Below are positions 34,156-43,134 of a stretch of DNA of 64,000 nt, piece by piece; the first letter of the stretch is position 1, and the number at the start of each line of letters is the position of its first letter. A model generated the notes under the pieces. The model did not search any database. It saw nothing but the letters and a program-made list of their open reading frames with translations, and was not told the DNA's origin. The stretch is from Paraburkholderia translucens (lineage in GTDB: Bacteria > Pseudomonadota > Gammaproteobacteria > Burkholderiales > Burkholderiaceae). The DNA lies in NCBI RefSeq assembly GCF_020881035.1, contig NZ_JAJITC010000006.1, positions 393,061 through 457,060 on the forward strand, given 5' to 3'. A program made the translations under genes and the position numbers.

Positions 34156-35187
34156 ATGAAAGCATTGGCAAAACTCGAACGCGGACCGGGCCTCACGCTG
34201 ACGGACGTGAAGAAGCCTGAAGTCGGCCATAACGACGTGATGATCCGCATCACGCGCACCGCGATTTGCGGCACCGACATTCATATCTGGAAGTGGGACG
34301 ACTGGGCGCAAAAGACGATTCCGGTGCCGATGCATGTCGGCCATGAGTACGTCGGCGAAATCGTCGAGATGGGGCAGGAAGTGCGCGGCTTTGCGATCGG
34401 CGATCGCGTGTCAGGCGAAGGACATATCACCTGCGGCTTCTGCCGCAACTGCCGCGCGGGGCGCCGGCATTTGTGCCGCAACACGATCGGCGTCGGCGTG
34501 AATCGCGAGGGCGCGTTCGCCGAATACCTGGTGATTCCGGCCTTCAATGCGTTCAAGATCCCGCCCGAGATCTCCGACGACCTCGCCGCGATCTTCGATC
34601 CGTTCGGCAATGCGACGCATACGGCGCTATCGTTCAACTTGGTCGGCGAGGACGTGCTGATTACCGGCGCAGGACCGATCGGCATCATGGCGGTCGCAAT
34701 TGCAAAGCACGTCGGCGCGCGCAACGTCGTGATCACCGACGTCAACGACTATCGCCTCGAACTCGCCCGCAAGATGGGGGCGACGCGCGCGGTGAACGTC
34801 TCGCGCGAATCGTTGCGCGACGTGATGCACGATCTGCACATGGCCGAGGGCTTCGACGTCGGCCTCGAAATGTCGGGCGTGCCGAGAGCTTTCACGAGCA
34901 TGCTCGAAGCGATGAACCATGGCGGCAAGATCGCGCTGCTCGGCATTCCGCCCGCGCAAACCGCGATCGACTGGACCCAGGTGATCTTCAAAGGCCTTGA
35001 AATCAAGGGCATTTATGGGCGCGAGATGTTCGAGACCTGGTACAAGATGGTTGCGATGCTGCAAAGTGGTCTCGATCTGTCGCCGATCCTCACGCACCAT
35101 TTCAAGGTCGACGACTACCAGGAAGCGTTCGCGACGATGCTCTCCGGCGAAAGCGGCAAGGTGATTCTCGACTGGACCGCTGCCTGA
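34156..35187 (+). CDS. tdh: L-threonine 3-dehydrogenase
   Basis: Tdh oxidises L-threonine to 2-amino-3-ketobutyrate with NAD+, supplying Kbl. The 343-aa zinc medium-chain dehydrogenase has the catalytic zinc ligand C38 ([10 protein letters not shown]) and the GHEYVG pair. The structural zinc cysteines are in [15 protein letters not shown] and the Rossmann motif is [13 protein letters not shown]. Its length matches the E. coli enzyme. GGAGAAG precedes the ATG at 34156; the frame opens earlier but the conserved protein begins here. Confidence 0.97.
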   Translation: MKALAKLERGPGLTLTDVKKPEVGHNDVMIRITRTAICGTDIHIWKWDDWAQKTIPVPMHVGHEYVGEIVEMGQEVRGFAIGDRVSGEGHITCGFCRNCRAGRRHLCRNTIGVGVNREGAFAEYLVIPAFNAFKIPPEISDDLAAIFDPFGNATHTALSFNLVGEDVLITGAGPIGIMAVAIAKHVGARNVVITDVNDYRLELARKMGATRAVNVSRESLRDVMHDLHMAEGFDVGLEMSGVPRAFTSMLEAMNHGGKIALLGIPPAQTAIDWTQVIFKGLEIKGIYGREMFETWYKMVAMLQSGLDLSPILTHHFKVDDYQEAFATMLSGESGKVILDWTAA

Positions 35188-35229
35188 GTCAGCCAGGCGT
35201 AGTTCGATCTGCTCACGCCCGCAGCGCGC

Positions 35230-35880
35230 TCACGCGCCTGCGGGCGTTTTCACGAATTCGGCCTGGATGCGCACGTGAATATCGTCGCCGACAGCCGGAT
35301 ACCACGTCGCCAGACCGAACTTCGCGCGGCTGAAATGGCCGTCGGCGGAAAAGCCGAGCGTGTCCTTCTTCGTCAGCGGATCGGGCGCGAAGCCGTTGAA
35401 CGTCACATCGAGTGTGACCGGCTGCGTGACGCCGCGGATCGTCAGATCGCCGGAGAGCGTGCCGCGCGCGTCTCCGGTGCGCTCGAAACGCGTGCTCGTG
35501 AAACGGATCTGCGGATAGCGTGCGACATCGAGCATGCTGTCGCTTTTCACCATCTTGTCGAGCAGCGGCACGTTCGTGTCGATGCTCGCGGCGTCGATCG
35601 TGACCGACGCCGTGCTGCGCTCGAGGCCGCCGTCGTTCCAGTCGAGCTGTCCCTGCTTGCGATCGAAGCGCATCGTAAAGCGCGTGTATTTGAAGTGATC
35701 GATATCGAACGTGATGCTCGTATGGTCCTGATCGATGTCGTAGCGCCCGGATGGTACGCGCGCTTCATTCTGACTGACCGAATGCGTGAGCACCTGCAAG
35801 GGCGTGCACGCCATGGCGCTCAACAGCGTGACGCCGAGCAGCGCGCGTACCCACGCCGCGCGAACGGAGGACAGGTTCAT
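35230..35880 (-). CDS. YceI-family periplasmic lipid-binding protein
   Basis: The 216-aa exported protein has an N-terminal signal of about 25 residues (cleavage or lipid attachment near LLSAMACTP; not a perfect lipobox). A YceI lipocalin-like domain follows from about 43 (GRYDIDQDHTSITFDIDHFKYTRFTMRFDR, LTIRGVTQPVTLDVTFNGFAPDP). YceI proteins bind polyisoprenoids or fatty amides in the periplasm. It is divergent from a TetR gene. It converges with tdh across a 42-bp gap that contains a short inverted GC-rich stretch. Confidence 0.9.
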   Translation of the reverse strand: MNLSSVRAAWVRALLGVTLLSAMACTPLQVLTHSVSQNEARVPSGRYDIDQDHTSITFDIDHFKYTRFTMRFDRKQGQLDWNDGGLERSTASVTIDAASIDTNVPLLDKMVKSDSMLDVARYPQIRFTSTRFERTGDARGTLSGDLTIRGVTQPVTLDVTFNGFAPDPLTKKDTLGFSADGHFSRAKFGLATWYPAVGDDIHVRIQAEFVKTPAGA

Positions 35881-35977
35881 CGAAGCGATTCCGGTTGAGC
35901 GATGGTTAGACGATCTTCACCACGATAGCAGCAAGCGGACCCATAGTACGAACGCCCGAAGAAAAACTTGACGAAGG

Positions 35978-35991
35978 AGAATGATCGTTCT
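35978..35991. promoter_or_regulatory. Putative TetR operator
   Basis: AGAATGATCGTTCT is a near-perfect palindrome (one mismatched pair) between the divergent yceI-type and tetR genes, 12 bases before the TetR start. The shape and position suit a TetR-family autoregulatory operator. Confidence 0.6.
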
Positions 35992-36002
35992 ACCTTTCGC
36001 TC

Positions 36003-36659
36003 ATGACACACGAACCGACCTCTACCGACCCGAATCAACTCAGCACTGCGCGCGAACGCCTGCTCGATGCCGCCGAGGCGCTGATCTACGCCGGCGGCAT
36101 CCACGCAACCGGGGTCGATGCGATCGTGCGACAGTCCGGCACCGCCCGCAAGAGCTTCTACACGCATTTCGAATCGAAAGATGCGCTGGTCGCGGCCGCG
36201 CTCGAACGGCGCGACGAGCGCTGGATGAACTGGTTTATCGCCAGCACGCAACGGCACGGTAAGAGCGCGCGCCAACGCCTTCTCGGCATGTTCGACGTGC
36301 TGCACGACTGGTTTGCATCGGCGGATTTTCATGGCTGCGCGTTTCTGAACGCTGCCGGTGAAATCGCCTCCGCCGACGATCCGATCCGTGTCGTCGCGCG
36401 CAAACACAAGGCACGGCTGCTAGACTTCGCGCGCTCCGAATGCGCTGCGTTCGCGGCGGAAGCCGCAATCGATGGGCGTCGCGTGGCGCCGCTCGCGCGG
36501 CAATGGCTCGTACTGCTCGACGGCGCGATCGCGGTGGCGCTCGTGAGCGGCGAGGCCGATGCGGCGCTCGACGCGCAGAAGATTGCGAAGACCCTGCTCG
36601 ATGCGGCAGCGAGGCGCCCCACAACCAAACGGCCGCCATCCCGGCGCGCTACTACCTGA
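36003..36659 (+). CDS. TetR/AcrR-family transcriptional regulator
   Basis: The 218-aa protein has the TetR helix-turn-helix ([46 protein letters not shown], residues 18-62) and a ligand-binding domain of the TetR_C group ([21 protein letters not shown]). The Cys-containing GCAFLNA motif is typical of regulators paired with DUF1348 genes. The stop is 13 bases before the next start, so the two are co-transcribed. The palindrome at 35978 probably mediates autorepression. Confidence 0.9.
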   Translation: MTHEPTSTDPNQLSTARERLLDAAEALIYAGGIHATGVDAIVRQSGTARKSFYTHFESKDALVAAALERRDERWMNWFIASTQRHGKSARQRLLGMFDVLHDWFASADFHGCAFLNAAGEIASADDPIRVVARKHKARLLDFARSECAAFAAEAAIDGRRVAPLARQWLVLLDGAIAVALVSGEADAALDAQKIAKTLLDAAARRPTTKRPPSRRATT

Positions 36660-36672
36660 GCAAGGAGCCATC

Positions 36673-37152
36673 ATGGCCGATACGATCGAAACCCGTCCGC
36701 CGCTGCCGCCCTTCACGCGCGACACCGCGATCCAGAAAGTTCGCGCCGCGGAAGACGCATGGAACACGCGCGAACCCGAGCGCGTATCGCTCGCGTACAC
36801 GCCCGACAGCGTGTGGCGCAACCGCGCCGACTTCGTGCATGGGCGCGCGGAGATCGTGGGTTTTCTGCGCCGCAAGTGGGCAAAGGAGCTCGACTATCGG
36901 CTGATCAAGGAGTTGTGGGCGTTCACGGACAACCGCATCGCGGTGCGCTTCGCCTACGAATGGCACGACGATTCGAATAACTGGTTCCGCTCGTACGGCA
37001 ACGAGAACTGGGAGTTCAACGAGCATGGCCTGATGGCGCGTCGTCACGCGAGTATCAACGACCTGCCGATCCGTGAAACCGACCGGTTGTATCGCTGGCC
37101 GCTCGGACGGCGGCCCGACGACCACCCTGGCCTGTCCGATCTCGGTCTGTAG
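36673..37152 (+). CDS. DUF1348 / nuclear transport factor 2-like protein
   Basis: The 159-aa protein is of the SnoaL/NTF2-like fold, DUF1348 subgroup. [54 protein letters not shown] and [28 protein letters not shown] are diagnostic. The function is unknown; it is often induced by electrophiles under an adjacent TetR repressor, as arranged here. AAGGAG lies 5 bases before the ATG. Confidence 0.9.
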   Translation: MADTIETRPPLPPFTRDTAIQKVRAAEDAWNTREPERVSLAYTPDSVWRNRADFVHGRAEIVGFLRRKWAKELDYRLIKELWAFTDNRIAVRFAYEWHDDSNNWFRSYGNENWEFNEHGLMARRHASINDLPIRETDRLYRWPLGRRPDDHPGLSDLGL

Positions 37153-37176
37153 ACGACTCCGCCACATATACTGCCA

Positions 37177-37199
37177 GCGGCGCGCGCAATGCGCGCCGC
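37177..37199. terminator. GC-rich hairpin after the DUF1348 gene
   Basis: GCGGCGCGC and GCGCGCCGC form a 9-bp stem with a 5-base loop 25 bases after the stop. It is followed by GAATTTCTTC, a weak T-containing tail. It is a probable terminator for the tetR operon. Confidence 0.55.
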
Positions 37200-37401
37200 G
37201 AATTTCTTCATCGCTCGTTCATCACGGCGCCATCGGTTCTCCGTTATCGTGGCGGTTCCGGCTGTGGGGGCACGTCGCGTTTCGGGCCGATCGAGCGAGT
37301 CCTCAACATCGACCGCGTGGCTTCGGGTACAGTGCGCGACGGGCGGCACGCGGATCGCCAGGACACCATGACACCGGCGCTCGACCGGTGACGGAGAAGA
37401 A

Positions 37402-37920
37402 ATGCACTTTCGGCAGATGAACAAGAATATCCAACGCGCCGCGGTGGCGCTTTTCGCGAGCTTCGCAGCGGTCTCCACGGCGCATGCGGGCAGCTGGTGC
37501 GACGGCGGTGTGTGGGTCGACGCGATGCTCGGCTCGTATCACATCAATCCCGATCCCGATAAGCACTTCGAGCAGTTCAATCCAGGGCTTGGCGTCGAAT
37601 GCTGGCTCAATAACCAGTGGGCACTGACGGTCGGCGGCTTTCGCAATTCGCTGCGGCGGCCGTCCTACTATGGCGGCGGCGTGTGGGCGCCCGAGTTCGC
37701 GCATTGGGGTATCGTGCGAATCGCGGCGATCGGCGGCATCATCTCCGGCTATAACTACGGCAACTGGGGTCTTGGCCGCAATCACACGATCGGCCCGGTG
37801 GTCGCGCCGATCGTGATGCTCGACTACAAGCGGGTCGGCGCGAACTTCATCATCGTCCCACCGATCCCGTCGGATGATCTGCCCTTTACGATCGGTTTTC
37901 AGGTGAAGGTGAAGTTCTGA
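37402..37920 (+). CDS. Small outer-membrane beta-barrel-like protein of unknown function
   Basis: The 172-aa product has a signal peptide (about 1-29, ending STAHA-GS). The mature part of 143 residues is rich in alternating polar and aromatic residues (GVWVDAMLGSYHINPD, QWALTVGGFRNSL, AIGGIISGYNYGNWG) and ends in FQVKVKF, a C-terminal aromatic suited to BAM recognition. An eight-stranded barrel is plausible. No enzymatic motif is seen. GGAGAAG precedes the ATG. It is flanked by iterons on the right. Confidence 0.65.
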   Translation: MHFRQMNKNIQRAAVALFASFAAVSTAHAGSWCDGGVWVDAMLGSYHINPDPDKHFEQFNPGLGVECWLNNQWALTVGGFRNSLRRPSYYGGGVWAPEFAHWGIVRIAAIGGIISGYNYGNWGLGRNHTIGPVVAPIVMLDYKRVGANFIIVPPIPSDDLPFTIGFQVKVKF

Positions 37921-37953
37921 TGAAGTCGGGAGCAACGAGGGCGATGTACCTGA

Positions 37954-38276
37954 GGTGAGGTTTTTCGGGAGCCGACGGCTTCCGCTTCGCCCGGATCGGC
38001 CGATTACCGCGAGCGTGAGGCTTCACACGCGGAAATCATCTCCTGGAATTCCTCACCATTGCGCGGCCGCCAATGCCCGAGGGTGCCGCGCTAATTCAGC
38101 ATCTCACGGCTCGATGGGCTGCCGTTCGAGCGCTATGAGCCGGGCGCAGATTTTCGTGGCGTGCTCGGTAACCGATACGCCGCCGACGCTACTGCTCTGC
38201 CTGGACGTCATTTTGCGGGCATGACCGGTCTCCCGAAAACCCTCACCATTGCCCAGACCTCCTGGAACTCCTCACC
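37954..38276. repeat. Satellite iterons, four copies in both orientations
   Basis: One exact GGTGAGGTTTTTCGGGA (37954-37970) is followed by three in the opposite orientation: TCCTGGAATTCCTCACC (38041-38057), TCCCGAAAACCCTCACC (38231-38247, identical to the first origin iteron) and TCCTGGAACTCCTCACC (38260-38276). The 363-bp gap has no gene. The last copy ends eight bases before the Nramp-like gene's stop. Confidence 0.88.
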
Positions 38277-38283
38277 ATTCGCA

Positions 38284-39930
38284 CTACTTCAGCAACGCCA
38301 TCTGCACGACCTTGACGATCACGAGCGCGATCGCAAGCAGCAGATAGCCGCGCAGCACGCCCATCCACACGCGGTTGGCGAGCGTCAGGCGCGGCGGCGG
38401 CAGCTCGTCGAGCGGCGGCATGCGCCATGTGTTGCGCGCGTCTTGCGCATAGACCGGCGCTGGCGCGGCTGCGGACGCGGCCCGCAGCGTGCGAATCCCG
38501 ATGGTCGCCACATACCCGACGACCGCGAGCAACGTGCCGGCCGCAAGGACTTCGATGATCGTTTGCGCCGCGATGTCCGGATAGATCACCGACGCGGTCA
38601 GGATGATCGACAGCATCACGAGCACCCAGACCACCGCGCCGGTAAACAGATTGAGCTTCTTCGAATTGGCCCACGGACCGAGTACCGCGCGGTCGTTGCA
38701 CAGCAGCAGCAGGAACACGGTCGCGCTCGGCAGCAGCACGCCGGCGAGCGTCTGCACTGCTTCGGTGATGAGACCGAGCGGGCTGCCCGGAATCAGCACC
38801 AATGCCGCGGCGGCCGCGACGATCGCGAAGTACACGACATAGAAGCCCTTCGCATCCGATACGCTACGATGCAGCGAATGGCGGATCTTGAACACGTCGC
38901 CGATCGCATAGGCGGTCGATAGCGACACGGCTGCCGCGCCGATCACGCACGCGTCGAACAGCGCAATCGCGAACAGCACCGCCGACGTACGTCCCGCATA
39001 TTTCTCGAGTCCGGCGATCAAGCCGCCCGCGTCCGTGAAGTTGCCGAATTCGGGCCGGCCGTGGAAGAGCGCCGCGCTGAACGAGATCATCGCGACCGCG
39101 CCGATCAGCACGAACACGATGCCGATCCACAGGTCGGCCTTTTCGTAGCTCATGAAGCGCGGTGTAATGCGTTTATCGACCACGTAGCTCTGCTGGAAGA
39201 ATAGCTGCCAGGGAGCCACCGTCGTGCCGACGATGCCGATCACCAGAAGCATCACGTCGGACAGCTTCGAATGCGCGGGCCAGTTCGGAATGAAGAAGTC
39301 GCGCGCCATCTGGCCGACCGGCGGATGAATCGACACGAGCACCGGCACGAGCAGAAGGCTCAACACACACAGCACCACCGCGAAGCGTTCGAAGCGGCGG
39401 AAGTCGCCGGTGCTGACGGCGGCCATCGTCAGCGCCGCGGCGATGCACACACCCGCGATCTTCGAGACGCCGAAGAAGTCGAGCACGAACGTGATGCCGA
39501 TGAATTCGGTGACGATCGTCAGCGCGTTCAGCAGGAACAGATCGACGACGCTGAAAGCGCCCCAGAATTTGCCGAAGCGCTCGAAAATCAGCCGCGCGTG
39601 ACCGACTCCCGTCACCGCGCCGAGCCGCAGCACCATCTCCTGATTGACGAACAGCACCGGCACCAGCAACAGCATGGTCCATAGCAACGAAGTGCCGTAG
39701 TTCTGACCGGCCTGCGTGTAGGTGCCGAACGCACCCGCGTCGTTGTCGCCGACCATCACGATCAGACCGGGGCCGAGGATCGCGAGCAACGTGCGCAGGC
39801 GCGCCCACCAGCTCGTGCGCGGCGCGGTGTCATGGTGAGCGATCGTGCCGAGCGCACCTTTGATATCGCCGACGTGTGCCGAATCGAGCAGGGCGCTGCG
39901 CGCGGAAGAAATGTTCGTCGGAGTCGACAT
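38284..39930 (-). CDS. Nramp-family divalent cation transporter, non-canonical motif
   Basis: The 548-aa inner-membrane protein has about 11-12 helices. The first transporter helix reads LGPGLIVMVGDNDAGAFGTY, so the classical DPGN of Mn/Fe Nramps is DNDAG here (D62-G66). The helix-6 region is TVAPWQLFFQQ instead of a Met-Pro-His motif. Such changes occur in Nramp relatives that carry other ions such as Mg2+, so Mn/Fe specificity should not be assumed. A soluble N-terminal segment of about 45 residues and a C-terminal linker (about 480-515) are present. A short leader frame lies upstream, and satellite iterons follow the stop. Confidence 0.9.
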   Translation of the reverse strand: MSTPTNISSARSALLDSAHVGDIKGALGTIAHHDTAPRTSWWARLRTLLAILGPGLIVMVGDNDAGAFGTYTQAGQNYGTSLLWTMLLLVPVLFVNQEMVLRLGAVTGVGHARLIFERFGKFWGAFSVVDLFLLNALTIVTEFIGITFVLDFFGVSKIAGVCIAAALTMAAVSTGDFRRFERFAVVLCVLSLLLVPVLVSIHPPVGQMARDFFIPNWPAHSKLSDVMLLVIGIVGTTVAPWQLFFQQSYVVDKRITPRFMSYEKADLWIGIVFVLIGAVAMISFSAALFHGRPEFGNFTDAGGLIAGLEKYAGRTSAVLFAIALFDACVIGAAAVSLSTAYAIGDVFKIRHSLHRSVSDAKGFYVVYFAIVAAAAALVLIPGSPLGLITEAVQTLAGVLLPSATVFLLLLCNDRAVLGPWANSKKLNLFTGAVVWVLVMLSIILTASVIYPDIAAQTIIEVLAAGTLLAVVGYVATIGIRTLRAASAAAPAPVYAQDARNTWRMPPLDELPPPRLTLANRVWMGVLRGYLLLAIALVIVKVVQMALLK

Positions 39931-39976
39931 GTCGTTCTCTCCTGGTTCTATTTGTCGAAGGACGGATCGTGAAACG

Positions 39977-40117
39977 CTATGCGACGCGCGACGTCAGACG
40001 CCGCCAGAACGCGGCGAAGGGATGAGATTCGCGGACGTTCAACACGAGCAGGGTGTCGTAGTAGGCGTGCGATTCCCGCACGTGTGGGAATTGCGGGAGA
40101 AGGAGGCCGAATTGCAT
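39977..40117 (-). CDS. Possible leader peptide upstream of the Nramp-like gene
   Basis: This 46-codon frame has a good ribosome site (GGAGAG, 6 bases before ATG 40117) and ends 46 bases before the transporter start. The peptide begins MQFGLLLPQFPHVRESHAYY and contains VRESH twice (the second in LNVRESHPFAAFW). A 20-base near-perfect palindrome (40072-40091, centred on CACGTG) lies inside the frame and could fold in the mRNA. A short ORF plus hairpin ahead of a metal transporter suggests translation-dependent control, but no family match supports it. Confidence 0.45.
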   Translation of the reverse strand: MQFGLLLPQFPHVRESHAYYDTLLVLNVRESHPFAAFWRRLTSRVA

Positions 40118-40765
40118 GAAGTCTCTCCGTGCGTCTGGCTCGACGCGCTGGTGAAAAGCCAGCAGACACGGAGGTCGCGAAAGTCCGGGCGCGGCGGTGA
40201 AGGTCTACTCGCTTTCCTCAGTTAATGGAACGGGTAAGCGGCATATGGGATAACTGTCACTGTCCGGCATGGCGGCTCCTTGTCGGTATGTTGCGGCTAT
40301 TGCGTGCGGGCGCTTTATACGTTTGCTGCGCACGTGCTCATCCACGCATTCGCGAGACTCGCGATACGACGCCGCCGTATCAGCGCAGGGACGCGTTTGA
40401 ACGCGGCGTTCCTGTCATGCGGATACGACGTTACCTAAGGTGCACGGGAATAAACTGCGGCGCGCACCGTCTGCCTGCTGGCAAGACGGCGGCTGATGAA
40501 GAGAGCGCGGACGTCCTGCCGGTCAGGCAGCGAATATGTTCGAAAGTCGGCTACTACAGGTGTCCAAGGCGTGAGCCCCGTTGATGAGGATTTTTAAATT
40601 CTAGGGCGCGCTTTCCGTCGAGGTCAACCTGTTTCTTTAGCAGAGCAGAAAACGTGTGGGGAACGCCACGTTGCACACTGCTGAATGAAGCGCGGGTCAA
40701 GGCCGATAGGAAGGGAAGGGCGAACAGGCGACATCGATCCATCCGACCGATGCCGCCCGCGAGGC
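40118..40765. other. Long intergenic region upstream of the transporter
   Basis: No convincing gene is seen in about 650 bases. It contains a perfect palindrome TCGCGAG-A-CTCGCGA (40350-40364), GAACGC-G-GCGTTC near 40400, and an AT-rich TTTTTAAATTC near 40594. It probably holds the promoter and a long untranslated leader for the leader peptide and transporter. I looked for a Mn or Mg riboswitch on the minus strand and could not identify one by eye. Confidence 0.35.
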
Positions 40766-41146
40766 TTACTCACCGGCGCGCCGTCGCACCGTCAGCCGGT
40801 TCTGCACGCTTCGCACGCCGCGAACCGATTTTGCGGCATTGCCGGCTCGCGCGATTTGCGATTGCCGCGGTACCGTGCCGGTCAGCGTCACGATGCCGTG
40901 GCGGGACGTGACGTGAATGTTCGCGGAATTGAGGCTCGTCGTGCGCGTGAAAGCGCGGCGGACGTCGCGGACGATCGCGCTGTCGGACCGGTTGGTGTTT
41001 CGATTCGAAGCCGCGGGCGCCGGCTGGCTTTGCATCGACGCGTCATTCGGCATGCCGCCGGTCTGCGCGTTCGCATAGGTCGCGTAACTCGCGATGGCCA
41101 CCGCGACGAACGCGCGAATGATTCTGCTCGCGCCGTTTGTTTTCAT
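40766..41146 (-). CDS. Periplasmic BON-domain protein
   Basis: The 126-aa protein has a signal peptide (cleavage near YANA-QT), a Gln/Pro/Asn-rich linker and a single BON domain (about 52-120; DSAIVRDVRRAFTRTTSLNSANIHVTSRHGIVTLTGTVPRQSQIARAGNAA). BON domains bind phospholipid at membranes; OsmY-type proteins respond to envelope stress. An excellent AAGGAGGAAGA precedes the ATG. Confidence 0.9.
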   Translation of the reverse strand: MKTNGASRIIRAFVAVAIASYATYANAQTGGMPNDASMQSQPAPAASNRNTNRSDSAIVRDVRRAFTRTTSLNSANIHVTSRHGIVTLTGTVPRQSQIARAGNAAKSVRGVRSVQNRLTVRRRAGE

Positions 41147-41295
41147 TCTTCCTCCTTTGCCGGTGTGTCAGGAACTGACGTTCGAGCTGTTTGATGCCAG
41201 CAGGGAAGAGGCGACGCAACGCGATGCCGCCTCGCGACGAGTAATCGATCGTCGGCTCCGATTATATTCTGCGGCGAATGGGTCGATACCCCATA

Positions 41296-42016
41296 GGTGA
41301 GAGGATTCGGGAGGCGCCGAGGTGAGAATATGCGCACCTGTACGCGCACTTCAAAACTGAAGGTGAGGGAATTCGGGAGACGCTTCGATTGGCCAGTCGG
41401 GCGAGTTCGGAGACGAGCGCTGTCCGATCAGAACGGCGATCGTCGAAGTGATGAAGAGCGTCGACGCGGTGCATGGACTGAAGAGCGTGTCCGGCCAACG
41501 AGCGCAGCGCGCGCCAAAGTTGAAAGGTGAGAATTTTCGGGAGCCGCGCGCGGCCGGTTCTTTTGCAACTAACTGGCCACGCAAGAAACCGAATAAGGCC
41601 AGTGGCAAGACGCGCGCGGGATTGCGCATCCCTGCCTGTTCGCGAATAGGTGAGGATATTCGGGAGTCGTGGATGCTGAACCGGTCGGCTGCATGCGTTA
41701 TTGATGCTCAAACGGCATCTCGTGCAGTCGGGAACTACCGCATCAATCGCGCTCGCCGTGCGCGTGCTGTGTGACGTAAGTCGTTGAATGTCCAGGCGAT
41801 CTGCCGCATGCGCGGCTTGCGTTGGCGAAGCGAACGGGGTGCGTCCGGTCAAAGGTGAGGGTTTTCGGGAGCGGTGAGCGAGACCGGCAGCGCACTCCCG
41901 GAAGTGGGCATTTACCCCCTCATTTCACCGCAAAGGTGAGGCTTTTCAGGAGCATTGGCGACGGTACCAGACGCCGATCCGCCGCTGCTCCGTGCCAAAG
42001 GTGAGGCTTTTCGGGA
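41296..42016 (-). repeat. Satellite iteron array, seven copies in one orientation
   Basis: GGTGAGGNTTTTCGGGA-type 17-mers start at 41296, 41362, 41526, 41649, 41854, 41935 and 42000. A degenerate GGTGAGAATATGC lies at 41321. All point the same way, opposite to the main origin field. The whole 41147-42044 stretch (about 900 bases) has no supportable gene. Several copies (41526, 41854, 42000) match the consensus better than the core origin copies. Confidence 0.88.
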
Positions 42017-42044
42017 GCGTAGACACCTGGAAGCAACAGCGCGA

Positions 42045-42803
42045 TCAATCCGGTTTCGCGATCTCGCGAATGTCCGCGACCGGCGTTAGCCCGAACGCAT
42101 CGCTGAGCGCGTAGTCGATCAGCTTCGCCGCGCTTTGTTCGGGCGTCCACAGCTTGCCGTGGAGCTTCAGTTCTTCGAAGCGCGCGCGCATCGGGAATTG
42201 CGCTTCGCTGCTACCGCGAATTTGCGCCTGCATGGCCGTGTCGATCACGCCCGGCGCGAGGCTGCAGATGCGCAAAGCGCGATTCGCGTCGAGCGCGACG
42301 GCGCGCGCGTGATGGTCGAGCGCCGCCTTCGTCGCGCAGTAGATGCTCCAGCCCGGATACGCATTGCGCGCCGCGCCGCTCGAAATGTGCACGATGCGCC
42401 GGTCGGTCGCATCGACACCCGCGGTGGCGAACGCGCTCGCGAGCATCAGCGGCGTCGCGACGTTCAGGCTCACGGCGTCCGCGACGTTCGACGGGTTCTG
42501 TCCTTCGATGGGACCTATCGGTTGCACCATGCCCGCGTTGTTGATCAGCAGCACCGTCTGTGCGCCGCGCACGAAGTTGCGCAATGCGTCGGTGGCGATC
42601 CATTGCGCGACGCGGGCAGGTTCGGCCAGCGGCAACTCGATCTCTTCAAGCTGCGCGGCAAAACGCGCCTTCAGCGCGGCGTGCCGCGAGCGCGCCAAAC
42701 CCAGCACCGCGACGTTGCGTGCGAGCAGTTGTTCCGCGAGCGCCGCACCCAGGCCGCGCGTATGGCCGGTGACGATCGCGCGAATCGGAAGAGAGGAGGT
42801 CAT
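42045..42803 (-). CDS. Short-chain dehydrogenase/reductase
   Basis: The 252-aa SDR enzyme has TGxxxGxG (TGHTRGLG, residues 12-19), NNAG (LLINNAGMV), catalytic Ser in HISSGAARNAYPGWSIYCATK, and YxxxK. The sequence resembles sepiapterin-reductase/YueD-like SDRs. The substrate is unknown. It lies between the satellite iteron array downstream and the GntR gene upstream, on the same strand as GntR but separated by 318 bases with paired inverted elements. Confidence 0.88.
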   Translation of the reverse strand: MTSSLPIRAIVTGHTRGLGAALAEQLLARNVAVLGLARSRHAALKARFAAQLEEIELPLAEPARVAQWIATDALRNFVRGAQTVLLINNAGMVQPIGPIEGQNPSNVADAVSLNVATPLMLASAFATAGVDATDRRIVHISSGAARNAYPGWSIYCATKAALDHHARAVALDANRALRICSLAPGVIDTAMQAQIRGSSEAQFPMRARFEELKLHGKLWTPEQSAAKLIDYALSDAFGLTPVADIREIAKPD

Positions 42804-42913
42804 GTCGTTACCAGGATCTGTTTACATATGGAATGCCACGCGTGCCGCTGCCCGCGACCGCATCCGCGAACGATAGGCCCGCTGCATCAATCACTTGGCA
42901 GGCCTGTGCGCAG

Positions 42914-43134
42914 GTTGTCCACAAGCTTGTTCCCAATTTATGTGGACAACTGCCATTTGAAGCCGGTGCGGGTGATACGGCGTCCTTGCGAAGCAAGCTA
43001 GCCACTATCACGGACTCCATAGCGACGTTCACTGCCTACGCCTGCGCCGCGCGCAGAAAATTCTCGCGCTTCAAGCACTTAAGCTCGCTGTGCGAAGGTT
43101 GTCCACAGGCTTGCCAACATTTTAGGTGGACAAG
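42914..43134. repeat. Twin elements with inverted TTGTCCAC boxes
   Basis: Two related 41-bp elements start at 42912 and 43096. Each has AGGTTGTCCACA, a GCTTG spacer and the inverted partner, with GTTGTCCACA at 42914-42923 and TGTGGACAAC at 42941-42950. In the second copy the boxes are at 43098-43107 and 43126-43133. Box spacing is the same in both (37 bases end to end). TTGTCCACA is one base from a DnaA box. The second copy overlaps the gntR 3' end. Confidence 0.7.

Noticed and set aside
39948..40169. Alternative 73-codon frame overlapping the proposed leader peptide
   Set aside because: No ribosome site and strongly Arg/Pro-rich shadow composition; the frame at 39977-40117 has the better site and ends before the transporter.
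40582..40600. GATGAGGATTTTTAAAT as another satellite iteron
   Set aside because: It matches GGTGAGG partly but lacks the CGGGA block that is fixed in true copies.
40225..40765. Mn2+ or Mg2+ riboswitch upstream of the Nramp-like gene
   Set aside because: I could not align the conserved yybP-ykoY or M-box cores on the minus strand; a covariance search would be needed.
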